NCBI GenBank assembly: GCA_958510875.1
Contig: OY294070.1
Coordinates: 119,206,703-119,270,702, forward strand
Direction of reading: 5' to 3'
From: Endomychus coccineus
Lineage: Eukaryota; Arthropoda; Insecta; Coleoptera; Endomychidae
Length of the DNA stretch: 64,000 nucleotides
The notes beneath the pieces are model-generated. The model saw only the letters and a program-made list of their open reading frames with translations. It did not search any database and was not told the DNA's origin. Of this stretch, positions 23,641 to 35,962 are shown piece after piece. Within the stretch, counting starts at the first letter, position 1; every line of letters begins with the position of its first letter. The position numbers were made by a program, and so were the translations under genes.

Positions 23641-25150
23641 TTTTTTTTTATTTCAGAAGAACAAACAGGTTACAATCACTTATAAACCAATTACATGTTC
23701 TGGAGTTATATAAAAGCCGTCCAATAATTAATGAGAACAAACTACATATAGTTTAAAGAAAAAACGAAAAAAAAGTAAGAAAAATCAAATACTCAATTAA
23801 TACAACCAAACTAAGACTAATCCACAGTCCTACTACCGGCCCACAACTACTCCACCACTTCCTCGGCCATCGGAACCATCATATTCGCCCAGATCTGTCT
23901 GTTACTATCTAGAGCACCCGTCAACATATACACCACATTCATCAAAAATCACTCCTACCAACCCGAACCGCCTCCCGTTGAACTGCATTACTCAACTCAA
24001 ACCTTGTCGAAACTGTCGCACGCTCACATTGAACAATCCACACTCCAGATATGCACATTGCTTATTATAAATCTTACACATTCTAGTGATAGGAGAATCG
24101 CTACGCGTAGGAGTCAAGAAAAGTACCTGTCTGTGACGTATTCTGCTGTCATAGCATATAGCATTTGCTTGATAAGGTCGAACTCCTGACAAATTGCTGA
24201 ATAGGAACCAAATGGAGGGTATCTTTGATACTTTTTGAAGTACATATATTTAATAGCCAAATATTGAATCGTCTCATTCGCCTGTGAAGAAATGGATGTG
24301 GAAGGACTCCAAACAATAGAGGCATACTCCAGAATAGGTCGCACCAACGGAAAATAGAAATGCCTGAAAGTCACATATGTTCCAAACTCCCTCCCAACAT
24401 GCGTGATGAAACCGAGTGATCTATAAGCTTTCGATGTAACGTACTGAATGTGATCACCAAAATCTCAACTGTGTGTCAAAAAACACACCCAAATCCTTCA
24501 TTGATGTAACTCTCTTCAAATTCGACTTACCAATATGATACATGAAAAAGATGTTATTCTTACTTCTGGTATATGTCATTACGTTACATTTATCCAAGTT
24601 GAGAGGCAATTTGTTATCTATCGACCAGTTATAGATACTATTTAGGTCCTCCTATAGTTGGATGCATTTCGACAGAGTCGACACCGACTTGAAAACCTTA
24701 AAATCATCTGCATATGTCAGACTACTGTATTTAATCCTTTGAGGCAAATCGTTGATGAATAATATAAAGAAGAGGGGCACAAGGTTTGGGCCTTGGGGTA
24801 CACCCGAAACTGTCTCGAAGGCAAACGAATTCACGCCAAGATATTTCACTGTCTGTAATCTCCCTTGTAAATATGATGAAAAGAAAAGTAGAGCAATTCT
24901 ATCATATCCTAGTTGAGCTAATTTGGTCAGCAACAGATCATGATTTACCCTGTCCAATGCCTTCGAGAAATCCATGTATATTACATCAACCGAGTGCCCC
25001 TACATCAACTCGCTGTCTAAGAAATCAACCAGGGTTAATAAGTTAGTTTCTACTGATCGCTTTCTGAAAAAATCATGTTGTTCTGAGCAAATCAAATTTT
25101 TCACATTAAAATAAACCTTGTCATAAATGATGTGCTCAAAAATTGTTGTC
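23641..25150 (-). pseudogene. Jockey/CR1-like non-LTR reverse transcriptase remnant
   Basis: On the minus strand, 24975-24652 encodes 'MDFSKALDRVNHDLLLTKLA' (motif A), 'VSGVPQGPNLVPLFFILFIN' (motif B region) and 'LTYADDFKVF' (motif C). Next, 24374-24114 gives 'YFPLVRPILEYASIVWSPS', the thumb/C-terminal part. Small shifts separate the pieces. It lies directly against the Helentron right end. Confidence 0.75.
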
Positions 25151-26311
25151 AGTGCTAATTATAGTAAGTTAGTACTTTGTAATATTTGTTTGATGGAGCT
25201 ACGGTGTTAGCGAAACTATAGTCACAAATATTTATTAAATAATTGAAAATCGAACTTTTAAGTTATTGTATTGTTATTGCTCCGAATGGATTCTCATTAC
25301 GTAATAGCTGATTCTTTTCAACTTTCGAAACTTCTATCACAATAAAGCACCCTCGATTATGTGAACACCTGTCGAAACCAATGAATTCTTCTTATCAGGC
25401 AAATGTAGGACAGTTTTTTGTGTAGTTGTCAATATGATCGGTTCATTCAAATCGGAACAGAGAGTTCATCATAATAATAATAATACTGTAATTACCCCAT
25501 TACATTCATTCGAATTTAATCGAACGTTGAAAAGTTGAAATGAAAGGCACTCAGATTTGAAAACATTTGCTCGCATGTTGATAAGTGGTGATAAAATTGA
25601 GGGCAACATAAAGCGCTTGGTTAGTCTAGTCTAGTTAACAGTGAGCGGTAAAGAACCCTGTGGTCTGCTACAACAACGACAATATACGTTTATATTATAT
25701 CACAAGTTAAAAAGTAACTTCAAAGGTTAGTCCTGCTGGGTCATATTATACACACCTACATGCATTAGCCTCCCGTGTCTCTTGGAACAATCGTTTATGT
25801 TCTCGAAGTGGCACTATACATCTTTTATCATTCTATTTCATATTATCACTAATTAAAGAAGATATTATGATTCACATTCTATTCAATCACCACCAAGAAA
25901 TATATTTTAATCTCTCAAAGCAGTCATTATTTTAGGAAAAATGCTTCTGTTAGCTTCCATGAAGCTTTGCCACATTCACCCATCTTCAATTCATGATAAA
26001 TGAATATTTTTTTAATCCTGAAGTGCTCGTAGAAATTGTTATTCGTCAGAATGATTACGTCTTCATGATTGTTCCTTTTTCCCTCGTCTTTTACATCAGG
26101 CAAATTTAGGAATCACAAACAATTCTTAGAAGTACAGAATTATCCTAATTTACGGATAACAGTTGGTCGGCTGAAGACAAATCAGAACGGTTTTATTTCT
26201 CTGAAAAAACTATACCTGTTAATGTTGTTTTTATTGCACAGGGACAATATATAAACATAAATTCTGTTTTACTTTCGTTATTCGAATGTTACTCGTATTG
26301 TAAACACTATC
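25151..26311. other. no recognisable gene
   Basis: AT-rich. Short (ATA)n tract near 25480. ORF 26069-26254 has no known domain. Confidence 0.3.
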
Positions 26312-27470
26312 ATGACTGAAGTTTCATCAAATCGAGGACGGCCTAAACTTGCGTTTGAAGGCCACTTCTTCAGCTGTTCTAAGACTAATGCAGATGGAAC
26401 AGTTGAATTTTGGCGGTGTGACAAGCGTGACTCCGACAATTACAAATGTAGACTACATACATCACCCAGGGATGAAGAACCTAAACTTTTGAATGAACAC
26501 ATACGTGGAAGCAATTCAGCAGCAGCAGAAGTAGCGAAAATTATGACTAAATTCAAGAAAAGGGTCATAGATTCATGAGATCCTCCGGCAGCAATTATGA
26601 ATGAAGCAACGACAAATGCTACAGTTTCCACAAAAGATGAACAGCCATCAACTTCCACATTGGAGAAGCTTATAATAAGAAAAAGAAATAGCGTTATGGC
26701 AGCTCCAGTTGTACCTGCCAATCTCGCTACTATACTATATAATCCAGTCGATTACACATACTACGAATATCAGCCTGGGCTAAGAGGAATTTTTCACTAT
26801 ACATCTCGGGTAATGTAGACATGCAAAGAGTTTTAATTTTTGGACGTGGATCACATGAAACCTGGTCTGGAGAAATGAAAAAGGATATGTTAATGGAACC
26901 TTTCGAATTTCACCAATTATTTTTTCACAAATTTACGTCGTAATGGCTGAAAGAAGAGATTTTGTATTCCGGATACTTTTTTTGCCTCCTGTCAGACAAG
27001 CAAGAGACGACTTACCAGGAGATGTGGGCAGCAACAAAGAACATTTGGTCAAATTAAAATCCCGATTCCGTATAACTGATTTTGAACAAGCTGCTATTAA
27101 TGCTAATCTTAGCTTTTTTCATCTCGTTAAAAATATGAAGAAGAAATTCGCCGATGTGGAAATCATATCACGATAACAGAGATGGAGATTTTGCTCTAGC
27201 AGCGAGAGAGATTATTGCTCTTGCTTTCGTGGCCGAAAATATTCTCCAGGAAACATTTGAAGAAAGACCGAGGACACTTCGGACGATCTTGTTCCTATTC
27301 TAAATTGGTTTTAAGACAATTATATGGGACGGCCAACTCGAAGAGAAGGAGGAAGACCAGCACTTTTTCCCCATGAGATATGAACTGTTCATGAAAGAAC
27401 TTCAAACTGAGACAGTAGAACAAATAACCACATCGAGGCTACACATCGAAAAATGCAAATAGAGTGTGTT
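26312..27470 (+). pseudogene. MULE transposase with FLYWCH zinc finger, internally deleted
   Basis: 26312-26578 encodes an N-terminal FLYWCH-type finger: 'SSNRGRPKLAFEGHFFSC', 'GTVEFWRCDKR', 'YKCRLHT', with H further on. The frame continues after a stop with 'QPGLRGIF'. Then 26943-27470 gives 'RITDFEQAAINANLSFFHL', a MULE DDE block (D-F-E-x-A-x-x-x-A), 'LAFVAE'-like words, 'DNYMGRPTRRE' and 'TNNHIEATHRKM', the C-terminal Mutator pattern. The region between (about 26820-26940) lacks much of the catalytic core, and stops are frequent. A Phantom/MULE-like dead copy. Confidence 0.7.
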
Positions 27471-27589
27471 ATATATTTTTTTAAATAGAAAAATACGATT
27501 GCCATTATGTTTCATTCAATGAATACTATAATTTGATTTGAATAACTGAAAAAGGATATCAAAAATACCACTCGAAAAGGAGCTAACAC

Positions 27590-27960
27590 GTCCAAAAACA
27601 ATTGAGTTCCTATCTGCACCACTCTGAAGTGATCGGTATTTTCAGATACATACGACCAATAGGAACGGGGCAATGGTTCCCACAGACCTTACGTACATAC
27701 GCACGCACAGATGTCATGTCAAAAATAGCTTAGACTTATTCAGAAATGGCCAAAACGGATATGTCCGCGAAAATTCCCTCACAATAGAAAAATGAATCCT
27801 AATAGGAAGATGTTCGACAGGTCTGAAGCTTAACAATGGAGGGGTGACTGGATTGAGCTCGTCTAGTCCGCCTATCTGGAATATCTCGCGACGGAACAGC
27901 AGATGAGATTTCTGATGAACACCAACCATAGGAATATCTGTAAAAAAGAGAGATCGCCAA
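27590..27960. repeat. dispersed repeat, copy also at 30670-30790
   Basis: 'ACATACGACCAATAGGAAC' followed about 80 bp later by 'CTTATTCAGAAATGGCCAAA' recurs near 30692-30760 ('CCTATTCACAAATGGTCTAA'). The pair flanks the 28100-30428 transposon. Nature unknown; no domain in the minus-strand ORF at 27714-27929. Confidence 0.45.
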
Positions 27961-28099
27961 CCTTTTTACGATGTCAATGAATTCGTGACTGAGACATCAT
28001 TAATTAGACGAACATCTCTCTTCAAAGAATTCAAGAGCTTCAGCGTATGTTTGGGAGCCACATGTCAAACATGATAAACAGCTAAATTATTCTGTTATA

Positions 28100-30428
28100 C
28101 AGGGTGTCCTCGAACTGCGTGGCTAAAATAAAACCGAAGATTCTTTGATTTGAAAAAAATTTGATGAGCCTTTTTACTTTTGCCTCAAGTGTCTTGTTTA
28201 GCCATGAGAGGGCTTCAAAGTTGCAAAAATAATTTTGTTTTTTCGGTATAACTTGAGAACGTGATGAAGGACTTTTACAATATTTGGCAGGTGAGTTACT
28301 GTTAATAATAGCCGTTTTTGAGAGTGGAGCATAGAGCCTTAGAGACCATAGAAATGGCTCAAACTTGAGGATGTAACGGGAAAAGTGTCCAAAACTTTTT
28401 TGTGGTCAACGTAATTCACTCGATATTTCTTATGTAGATAGCTTATCTAATTTGAAAACTTTTCTTACTCCTAGAAAATTTTGATAAAATCAACGGATTA
28501 GCTTGAAAAAAATAATTTTCGAGTCTCTGCAATTTTGGCTTACTAATTTTACTTGATTAAAATACCTTAGTTGCCTTTGCTTTTCTAATGTCATTTTGGC
28601 ATTTGGATAATTTATTCTCAAAACTGTCAGTTTCTACTTTGCTTTCCGTAAAAATTTTATAAAATTATGGCTCAAAATTTCACTAACACTGAAATGGTTA
28701 ATATCTCGGTAAAACACGAATAATAAAAACAATAGAAATGGGGAAACGGAGTGATTATTTAGGAAAAACAAATGCTAAATTAAAAGAAACAACAAAGCTT
28801 TTTGGGAAATCGCTAAGGCATCAATTGTTCGAAATGTTGCCCATTTTCCTGAATACACAAATTAATTCGTTTCAAGAAATTGAATTGAACTCTGGCTAGT
28901 ACTTCAGGATCATTCTTCAATAAATCCGCTTCACGATAAATTCATTGCAACAATTCCTCCCGTGTTTACTGTAGCTGAATAAACTTTCGACTTCAAAGAG
29001 CCCCATAGAAAGAAGTCGCAGGGCGTCAAATCAGGGGAGCGGGCCGGCCAGTTCACTGGTGCATCGTGTCCTCTACCTATCCAGCGATCTGGATATTCCG
29101 CATTCAAATTTCGCCTCACAGCTAATGTGAAATGAGGAGGTGCCCCATCATGGATAAACCAGGCCACGACGAATGTGTAAGGGCAAGTCTTCCAACAGTT
29201 CAACTAGCCTTTGTTCCAAAAAGTTCAAGTAGTTCTCCCCGTTCAATCGATCGGGTATAACGGTAGGGCCAATAATAAAGTTATCCACAATTCCAACCCA
29301 AACATTGATTTTAGTTTGATTCTGAAAAAATATGTAACTTCCGTTTCATGAGGATTTTCATCAGCATAGAAATGTTCATTATGGAGGTTAAAAAGATCAC
29401 ATCTCGTGAAAGTATCTTCGTTCGTGAACAGAATCCTTCTACAAAAATTGGGGTTTGCGTTTTGTCTTTGGACAATAAGCCGATAGAAATCTAGCCGATG
29501 ACCTGGATCCATGGGCAATAAGTCTTGAACTGTTTCAATATGATAGGGATACAACAGTTCTTCTTTCAGTACATTATGAACTAATGATTTTGAGGCTCCA
29601 ATACGAAGTCCCAAACGTAGTGTGCTTATCCCAGGTCCAGTTTCAACCGCTTCCAGTATCGCTTCTTCGAGCTCTAACGTCCTTCTTGTCCGTCTGCGTC
29701 CAGTTTCTCTGCGATTTGCTTCAAATTTGACAGTTTCGCGAAGGTTTGCCGATTTGGAATTCTGCGATGCGGATATCTTTCCCTTCTCCGGCCATTGCAA
29801 CGACAAAGTCCATAAATCAATAACATATCAACCATTTCAGTGTTAGTGAAATTTTGAGCCATAATTTTATAAAATTTTTACGGAAGGCAAAGTAAAAACT
29901 GACAGTTTTGAAAATAAATTCTTCAAATGCCAAAATGACATTAGAAAAGCAAAGGCAACTAAGGTATTTTAATCAAGTAAAATTAGTAAGCCAAAATTGC
30001 AGAGACTCGAAAATTAATTTTTTCAAGCTAATCCGTTGATTTTATCAAAACTTTCTGTGATTAAGTAAAGTTTTCAAATTAGATAAGCTATCTACATAAA
30101 AAATATCGAGTGAATTACATTGACCACAAAAAAGTTCTGGACACTTTTCCCGTTACATCCTCAAGTTTGAGCCATTTCTATGGTCTCTAAGGCTCTGTGC
30201 TCTACTCTCAAAAATGGCCATTATTGACAGTAACTCACCTGCTAAATATTGTAGAAGTTCTTCATCACGTTCTCAAGTTATACCGAAAAAACAAAATTAT
30301 TTTTGCAATTTTGAAGCCCTCTACCGGGTAAACAAGACACTGAGGCAAAAGTAAAAAGGCTCATCAACTTTTTTTCGAATCAAAGAATCTTCGGTTTTAT
30401 TTTGGCCACGCAGTTCGAGGACACCCTG
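28100..30428 (-). mobile_element. IS630-Tc1-mariner-like transposon with ~600-bp inverted ends
   Basis: The ends CAGGGTGTCCTCGAACTGCG and its complement are bounded by TA duplications (28098-28099 and 30429-30430). The arms are unusually long, about 610 bp (28100-28712 and 29820-30428), and extend into the transposase gene, so its first codons are present in inverted form at the far end. The transposase reads on the minus strand from 29862 down to about 28931. The 2.33-kb length is that of a full element. Confidence 0.75.
28931..29862 (-). pseudogene. DDE transposase (IS630-Tc1-mariner group), frameshifted
   Basis: In order on the minus strand: 'MAQNFTNTEMVDMLLIYGLC' (29862 onward), a shift into the frame 29806-29243 with an N-terminal helix-turn-helix ('LRLGLRIGASKSLVHNVL') and 'RILFTNEDTFTR' (F-T-D/N-E-…F, first catalytic region, here N-E-D), then 'FIHDGAPPHFTLAVRRNL' (second D) and 'WPARSPDLTPCDFFLWG' (third acidic position in L-T-P-x-D-F-F). 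At least two frameshifts separate the blocks, and the usual D of the first motif is N. Probably inactive. Confidence 0.75.
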
Positions 30429-30879
30429 TATATAGTAGTGGGTAGCCCCATATAATAATATGTGATACCAAAATAAGAATAGTTTTGTTTCATTGTAGGA
30501 AATGATTTGGAGTATAGGGAATTGTGAGGTCAGTAACGAAATATTTAACAATCAAATTTGTTTTCAATTTTCCTGATGTATAAATCCAAAAAATTAATGA
30601 AGTTTTCATCCTACATTTCAATTGTGAACTTAATATTTGGATGGTTTGTACTTATGAACTCTAGCGAAACACGATCTGCGAATTTTCAAATACATACGAC
30701 CAATAGGAACTTTCCCAAAGATGTTACGCATGCTTAGACCTATTCACAAATGGTCTAAGCGGATATATCCACATATTTCTGGAAATTTGTCTTGGTCTGA
30801 TTACAATACCTCCCTTACAATATATACTATGTATAGTGGTTCATATCATATCTTTCAAATAGGACACAGCGTATTAAAA

Positions 30880-31815
30880 TAACCAGGGTAGGACTCATTG
30901 AAAAATCAGACATATTATATAATAATACAGGAGTACCTCAAGGCAGTATTGCAGGACCAATTCTATTCCTAACTTTTATAAATGATTTGTGTTATATAAC
31001 AGAAATTTAAATGTAAATGAGAACATAACCATATTTGCGGATGATACAAATTTGGCTGTGGGAGCGGAAGATGAACAAAATCTCTCAATTGAAGGAACAG
31101 ACACCTACACAAAGGCAAAAAACTGGTTTCAACAAAATAAACTTATTCTAAATGAAAATAAAACAAAAATGGTGATTTTTATTACAAGTCACAGTAGGAA
31201 AAACAAACGACAATTTATTAAATTGGAAGAACAAAACTTGGAAGTAAATCATCATACTAAATTCTTAGGCATCATACTAGACCGTTTGCTATGCAATTAG
31301 AATAACTGCAAAATACTTAAATGAACCAACATTAAGAACGCTATACCATGCCATCTTTGAATCTGTCATGCGATATGGACTTGTTTTGGGGAATATGCTC
31401 AACTGTAGAAAACATTTTCATTATCCAAAAAAGGTACTCCGAATCATATATGAGAGGGATTTTAGACAGTCATGCAGAGGACTTTTCAAAGAATCAAACA
31501 CCAGACATGAAACCAGATCCATTAACATAAACTACCCTGAACATCGACTTTGTTTGACTGGAAAAAATCCGTCTTACATGTGTATAAGAATATTTAATTA
31601 GCTACCGAATACTATTAAATCAATAGGAAACCAGAATCTGTTCAAAACAAAAATAAAAAAATTGCTCCTAGATCTAGAACCGTACAATGTAGATGACTAT
31701 ATGAACCATATCTTCTGAAATATGCAATATTTTTGACGTCATTTCTTTTTTAGCTTTATGTATACATGTATATATGAGGTTATTTCAGAAATAAAGAAAT
31801 ATTATTATTATAGTG
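30880..31815 (+). pseudogene. non-LTR retrotransposon 3' portion with (ATT)n tail
   Basis: Plus strand: 'GVPQGSIAGPILFLTFINDL' (RT motif B), 'ITIFADDTNLAV' (motif C), 'WFQQNKLILNENKTKMVIF', 'KFLGIILDRL', then across a shift 'YHAIFESVMRYGL' and 'KKVLRIIYERDFRQSCRGLF'. It ends in an AATAAAG/ATTATTATTAT tail at 31790-31815, as CR1/RTE-type elements do. Truncated at the 5' end and frameshifted. It is a relative of the element at 34.4 kb. Confidence 0.75.
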
Positions 31816-32469
31816 AGGGGAGTAAAAATGAAAGTATCAGTTACATTTGGACCTCAGTCTATAATCTGGAAAACGCGAGAACAACCTATAACATAGTTCT
31901 TCTCTGATAGCTTGCCTTTGCCCGCACATGTGCATGGAAAAGCTTTCCTTAGATTCTTCCCCTGTTTTCCTTTAAAGAGAGACATAATTCCAATTCAAAT
32001 ATAATGCTGTGTATTGTATGGGTGGATGCGCCGGTAAAATAATGACTAATAGAAAATCTGCATAAATACAGCTTGCATTCGAGCTATGATTTGTAGTTCT
32101 CATAATCGGTTTCCTCTACAGAAATCACAGTATCAGTGCTATGGAACAGGTATCCTATACTCACAGCACCTCCTAAAATAGAAGCCGCACAATGGTGAAT
32201 GCGCCGGTGAGATGATGAATTGTGAAATTCTACTTTCCCTCGCTTTTCCATTCGAATTTGATGTTGAAATGTTGATGAACTGAATTGAATCTGGAGAAGG
32301 TTGAGTGAACATTTAAGGACACTAGCTTAATTGCAAGAAAATGTATTTCGTGAAATTTCTATGTCTATCGTCTATTCAAGTTCAAGATGGAGCGCATGGA
32401 AACAGTGACTAACGCGTGATCAGCACGAACGTTTCATCTCAATGATTAGTAAATTTGTAGTGTCCGCCC
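31816..32469. other. no recognisable feature
   Basis: Two diverged phrases containing 'GATGCGCCGGT' / 'GAATGCGCCGGT' (about 32024 and 32195) hint at a short direct repeat; nothing coding. Confidence 0.3.
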
Positions 32470-32765
32470 CACCACTGAATCGTATTAAGTTCTCATCCAG
32501 TGATTTCAAAAATTGATATTCAATAGTTCCGGATCGGTCCTGATATTATGAGCTGGTACACCATCTTCTTGAGAGAATTGATTTCTTGCCCATTAAATAT
32601 ACATTCTCCATAAATTCCTTTTTAATTTTCTTCTTAAAAATGTTGTAGTGCCGTTGACCATTAAAATAACAGATATTTTGAAGCACGATTGCCTCGTAGA
32701 GCACACCAAACACTAAAACCAAAGTGTCTCCGCGCAAGGATGGTATTTTGAGCATCTTCTGTGAC
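32470..32765 (-). pseudogene. Tc1/mariner-like transposase fragment
   Basis: The minus strand reads 'GVLYEAIVLQNICYFNGQRH' and then, in the next frame, 'EDGVPAHNIRTDPELLN', the D-G-x-P-A-H-x motif of the second catalytic aspartate. About 90 codons in all; a dead fragment. Confidence 0.5.
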
Positions 32766-34380
32766 TGAGTTAATATTTTTTTTAATTGCCTTACTATTAT
32801 TACTTCAATAAATTCATATCAACTAAAACAGTTTGGTTTGTTTCAATTCAATAAATTTGTCTGAATGAGGCGAAATAACAATAAAACAACATTATGATGT
32901 TATATTCCTGAAAGAAGGGAAAATAGAGCTTTTATTTTAGCAAAGAATATATATTAGGTGCTCAATTCACGAAAAATTACGCAGTAATTCATTTTCCCAG
33001 CCAAAAATACTTGAAAGCGGAGAAATTAGGGTTATACTCTTAGTTGGATCATCCGGTACCTACTGTGATGAATCTGATGGCAATGAAGTATATTACTATT
33101 ATGATTGTTCGCAATAAAAGGATACATTTGAAACTGCTCGGAAATCTTGCATTGTACAGATTGGCCAAGTTAATCCCAACAACTACACATATCTCCGCCA
33201 CTGGCTACAGGAAGATTTCATAGTAATACATTTTACTGCGTACCAAATTTCGTCGAAAAATATCAAACGGTTTGGAAGAATGGCTAAGATGAAAAAGTCT
33301 GGACAACAAACTGACACTATTTTCCGAAGCTCCATCATTCCTAGAACTTTGTGAATTTAAAGAGGAATCATCCTTACATAGGGTGTTAAGTAAACATATG
33401 ACAGGAATATATCGACATTTACTTTAAATTGTGTAAATTTGAAGCAGGTGTTTTGAAATTACAAAATATTCTCTTGTATAGAGGGACTTGTCTTCTTAAT
33501 TTCTTTAATTTGTTGTATGGGGTACTTTTTGTGTCATGGGAGCTAGAACTATTACATAGAAAATCAGCTCTCCTGCTGATCTCTGGTACACGATTTTGGA
33601 GCTTTCTAGATATTTGATGAGCTCGATGTTGATTACTTTCTCCATTACTCTAGAGGTCTCAAATAGTAGTCAATGGATCTATAATCAGGAAAGGTCTTCT
33701 ATCCTTTTCTCGGAATTTTAAGCTGTCTTTCAGCTGAGAGAAAACGCAGTTTAGAAGGGTAAACAACTGATATTAATGTCGAAGAACATTCCTTTGAAAA
33801 AATAGGTTTACCTTTCGGCGATTGATTTACTTGGGTATCTCATGTTACCGTTCTGATATTCAAATACATTTTATATATCCGAATACCGACAATTACTTTA
33901 TTCATATCAAAACACTACTTATTCTTTAATTCAGAAAGTTAAAATTGTAACAAAGAATTGATCAAATTCTCTCGTCGATTCCTGCTGGAAGATACTAATG
34001 GCCTGAACACTTTCGGAAACTGGTGACTTCGAGTGATAAAGAACAAAATAAATGTTTTTATGAGTGTACGATGTCTGTCAAAGAGAGGACGCGGTTAATA
34101 CAACCATAAAACTGGAAGTACATGATCATCTGAAGTTTAGTATCAAGTTCTACTCGATAATCATTAGAAGCGTAAAATGTTTTTTCTGATATCGACAGAA
34201 TAGCATGTCTAACATCAGAATTAAATGTAATTTCATAACAATATCGTTCCAATAGCGCATATAGTATTTCTTTCATTCATGAGAATCTTGAAGTTCATGT
34301 AGAGCCATGAAATAGAATAAATATTTGGAATCTGGTATCTCACCCACTTAAGTTGGTAGTTAACTAAAAAACATATTACA
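32766..34380. other. no recognisable gene
   Basis: Open frames at 33429-33617 (+) and 34058-34276 (-) have no domain I know. No ordered repeats seen. Confidence 0.3.
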
Positions 34381-35262
34381 CAGGCCTATCGGCTTCATTT
34401 TCAGATTATAGCTCCGTTACATATCACTCAAATCAGGAGACCTTAAGTGAATGTAAGATGGAAATTGAAGATACGGCACAAAATTGGTTCACCAGAAATA
34501 AACTAAAATTAAATCTGGCTAAGACACAAAATATTATTTTTTCGGCAAATCCAATACATCAAACTGACGAGCCTGTACGACTTTTAGGATTCCATCTCGA
34601 TCCTGGGTTAAATTGGAAGTTACACATTAGCACCTTATCAAAAAAACTCTCTGCGCAATTATTCCTTCTTCGACGACTTGAAACAATTCTTTCACATGAC
34701 TGCCTTTTAAATGCATATCACGCATTATTCCAGTCCTATATTACTTATGGGGTGGTTCTATGGGGAAACTCTGTATATGCAAACAACATTCTAATTCTTC
34801 AAAAAAAAGCAATTAGGATAATAGCTAGCATTAATAGTAAGGATTCATGTAGACCTTTTTTTGTCAAATTTAAAATACTGACACTTGCTAACCTGTTTAT
34901 TTTACATTATGTTGTGTACATTCATAAAAATATCAACTTATTCGTTTCAAATGATAACGTACATCATTATCCCACTCGTTTGGGACAAAATCTGCGACCC
35001 CTTGAACTTAACCTGACGGTCTCTCGGAAAAATTCCTGGCAGGTCCAACTGTTTAATAAAATCCCGCTCAGTCTCAGACACCTGCAGCACAGAAAATACA
35101 AGAGCAAACTTAAAATGTTTCTCACTGCTCATTGTTTTTTCTCTATCAATGAATTTTTGAATTTTGAGGAGTGGAGTGATTTGCTAGTCTAGTATATATC
35201 TTGTTTATTTAATCTTCTATGTTTTATTTATGTAACGTTGTAATTTTTTAATTAATTGTTTT
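34381..35262 (+). pseudogene. non-LTR retrotransposon 3' end, left of the Polinton
   Basis: A 244-codon open frame (34458-35192) encodes the RT thumb and C-terminus: 'WFTRNKLKLNLAKTQNIIFS', 'VRLLGFHLDPGLNWKLHI', 'LFQSYITYGVVLWGNS', 'KKAIRIIA'. The stop at 35190-35192 is followed by 70 bp of 3' UTR and then the Polinton insertion point. The rest of the UTR and a (CTTT)n tail continue at 46532-46620. The element is 5'-truncated but this frame is unbroken, so it is fairly young. Confidence 0.8.
35257..35262. repeat. left target-site duplication of the Polinton
   Basis: TGTTTT, identical to 46526-46531. Six base pairs is the duplication length known for Polinton/Maverick integration. Confidence 0.9.
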
Positions 35263-35445
35263 AGTAGATATACTGGACTACTTCTACGACAAAAACCAAG
35301 ATGGCGGCCATAGGGGTGTCGGTCCGGTGATAAGGATCGGTTGTTTGTAAAGAGTATACAGGGTGCGTGCAAAAAGTGTGTCACATGAAAGAGTATACAG
35401 GGTGTGTGCAAAAAGTGTGTCACAGGGTCACGTGACTATCACGGC

Positions 35446-35690
35446 CCTAAGGTACAGCTGTCATGGCGACCATAAGGTACAGCTGTCATGGCGATCATAA
35501 GATCCAACTGTCATGGCGACCATAAGGTACAGCTGTCATGGCGACCATAAGATCCAACTGTCATGGTGACCATAAGGTACAGCTGTCATGGCGACCATAA
35601 GATCCAACTGTCATGGCGACCATAAGGTCCAACTGTCATGGCGACCATAAGGTTCAACTGTCATGGTGACCATAAGGTCCAACTGTCATG
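35446..35690 (+). repeat. 25-bp tandem array in left TIR (about 10 units)
   Basis: Units are AAGGTACAGCTGTCATGGCG plus ACCAT, in alternating variants (GGTACAGCTG / GATCCAACTG). The right TIR has ten units too, but in a slightly different order of variants, showing turnover within the array after or during element copying. There are no spacers, so it is not a CRISPR array. Confidence 0.85.
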
Positions 35691-35925
35691 ATTGCGTTGT
35701 AGAGGTGTCGCCACCACGTGACAGCTGTCATGGTGGACCTATGGTACAGATTGCTTCGTAGAGGTGTCGCCACCAAGTGACAGCTGTCATGGCGAACCTA
35801 AGGTACAGATTGCTTCGTAGAGATGTCGCAACCACATGACAGCTGTCATGGTGGACCTAAGGTACAGATTGCTTCGTAGAGGTGTCACCACCAAGTGACA
35901 GCTGTCATGACGAACCTAAGGTACA
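35690..35925 (+). repeat. 59-bp tandem array in left TIR (4 units)
   Basis: Each unit runs AGATTGCTTCGTAGAGGTGT…GACAGCTGTCAT…CTAAGGTAC and contains the palindrome ACAGCTGT. The right TIR keeps only two units (46080-45965 read in reverse), which accounts for most of the length difference between the repeats. Confidence 0.8.
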
Positions 35926-35929
35926 GATT

Positions 35930-35962
35930 GCTTCGTGGAGGTGCGAAGCACCTCTACGAAGC
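35930..35962 (+). repeat. 33-bp hairpin in left TIR
   Basis: Fifteen-base arms GCTTCGTGGAGGTGC and GCACCTCTACGAAGC (one G-T position) around a GAA loop. The same hairpin is at 45931-45963. Possible protein-binding or replication-related structure; no direct evidence. Confidence 0.7.

Noticed and set aside
34058..34276. 72-codon minus-strand ORF
   Set aside because: No domain and no splice signals; chance frame likely.
35446..35690. Short regular repeats resembling a CRISPR array
   Set aside because: Units are directly adjacent with no unique spacers, and the host is a eukaryote.
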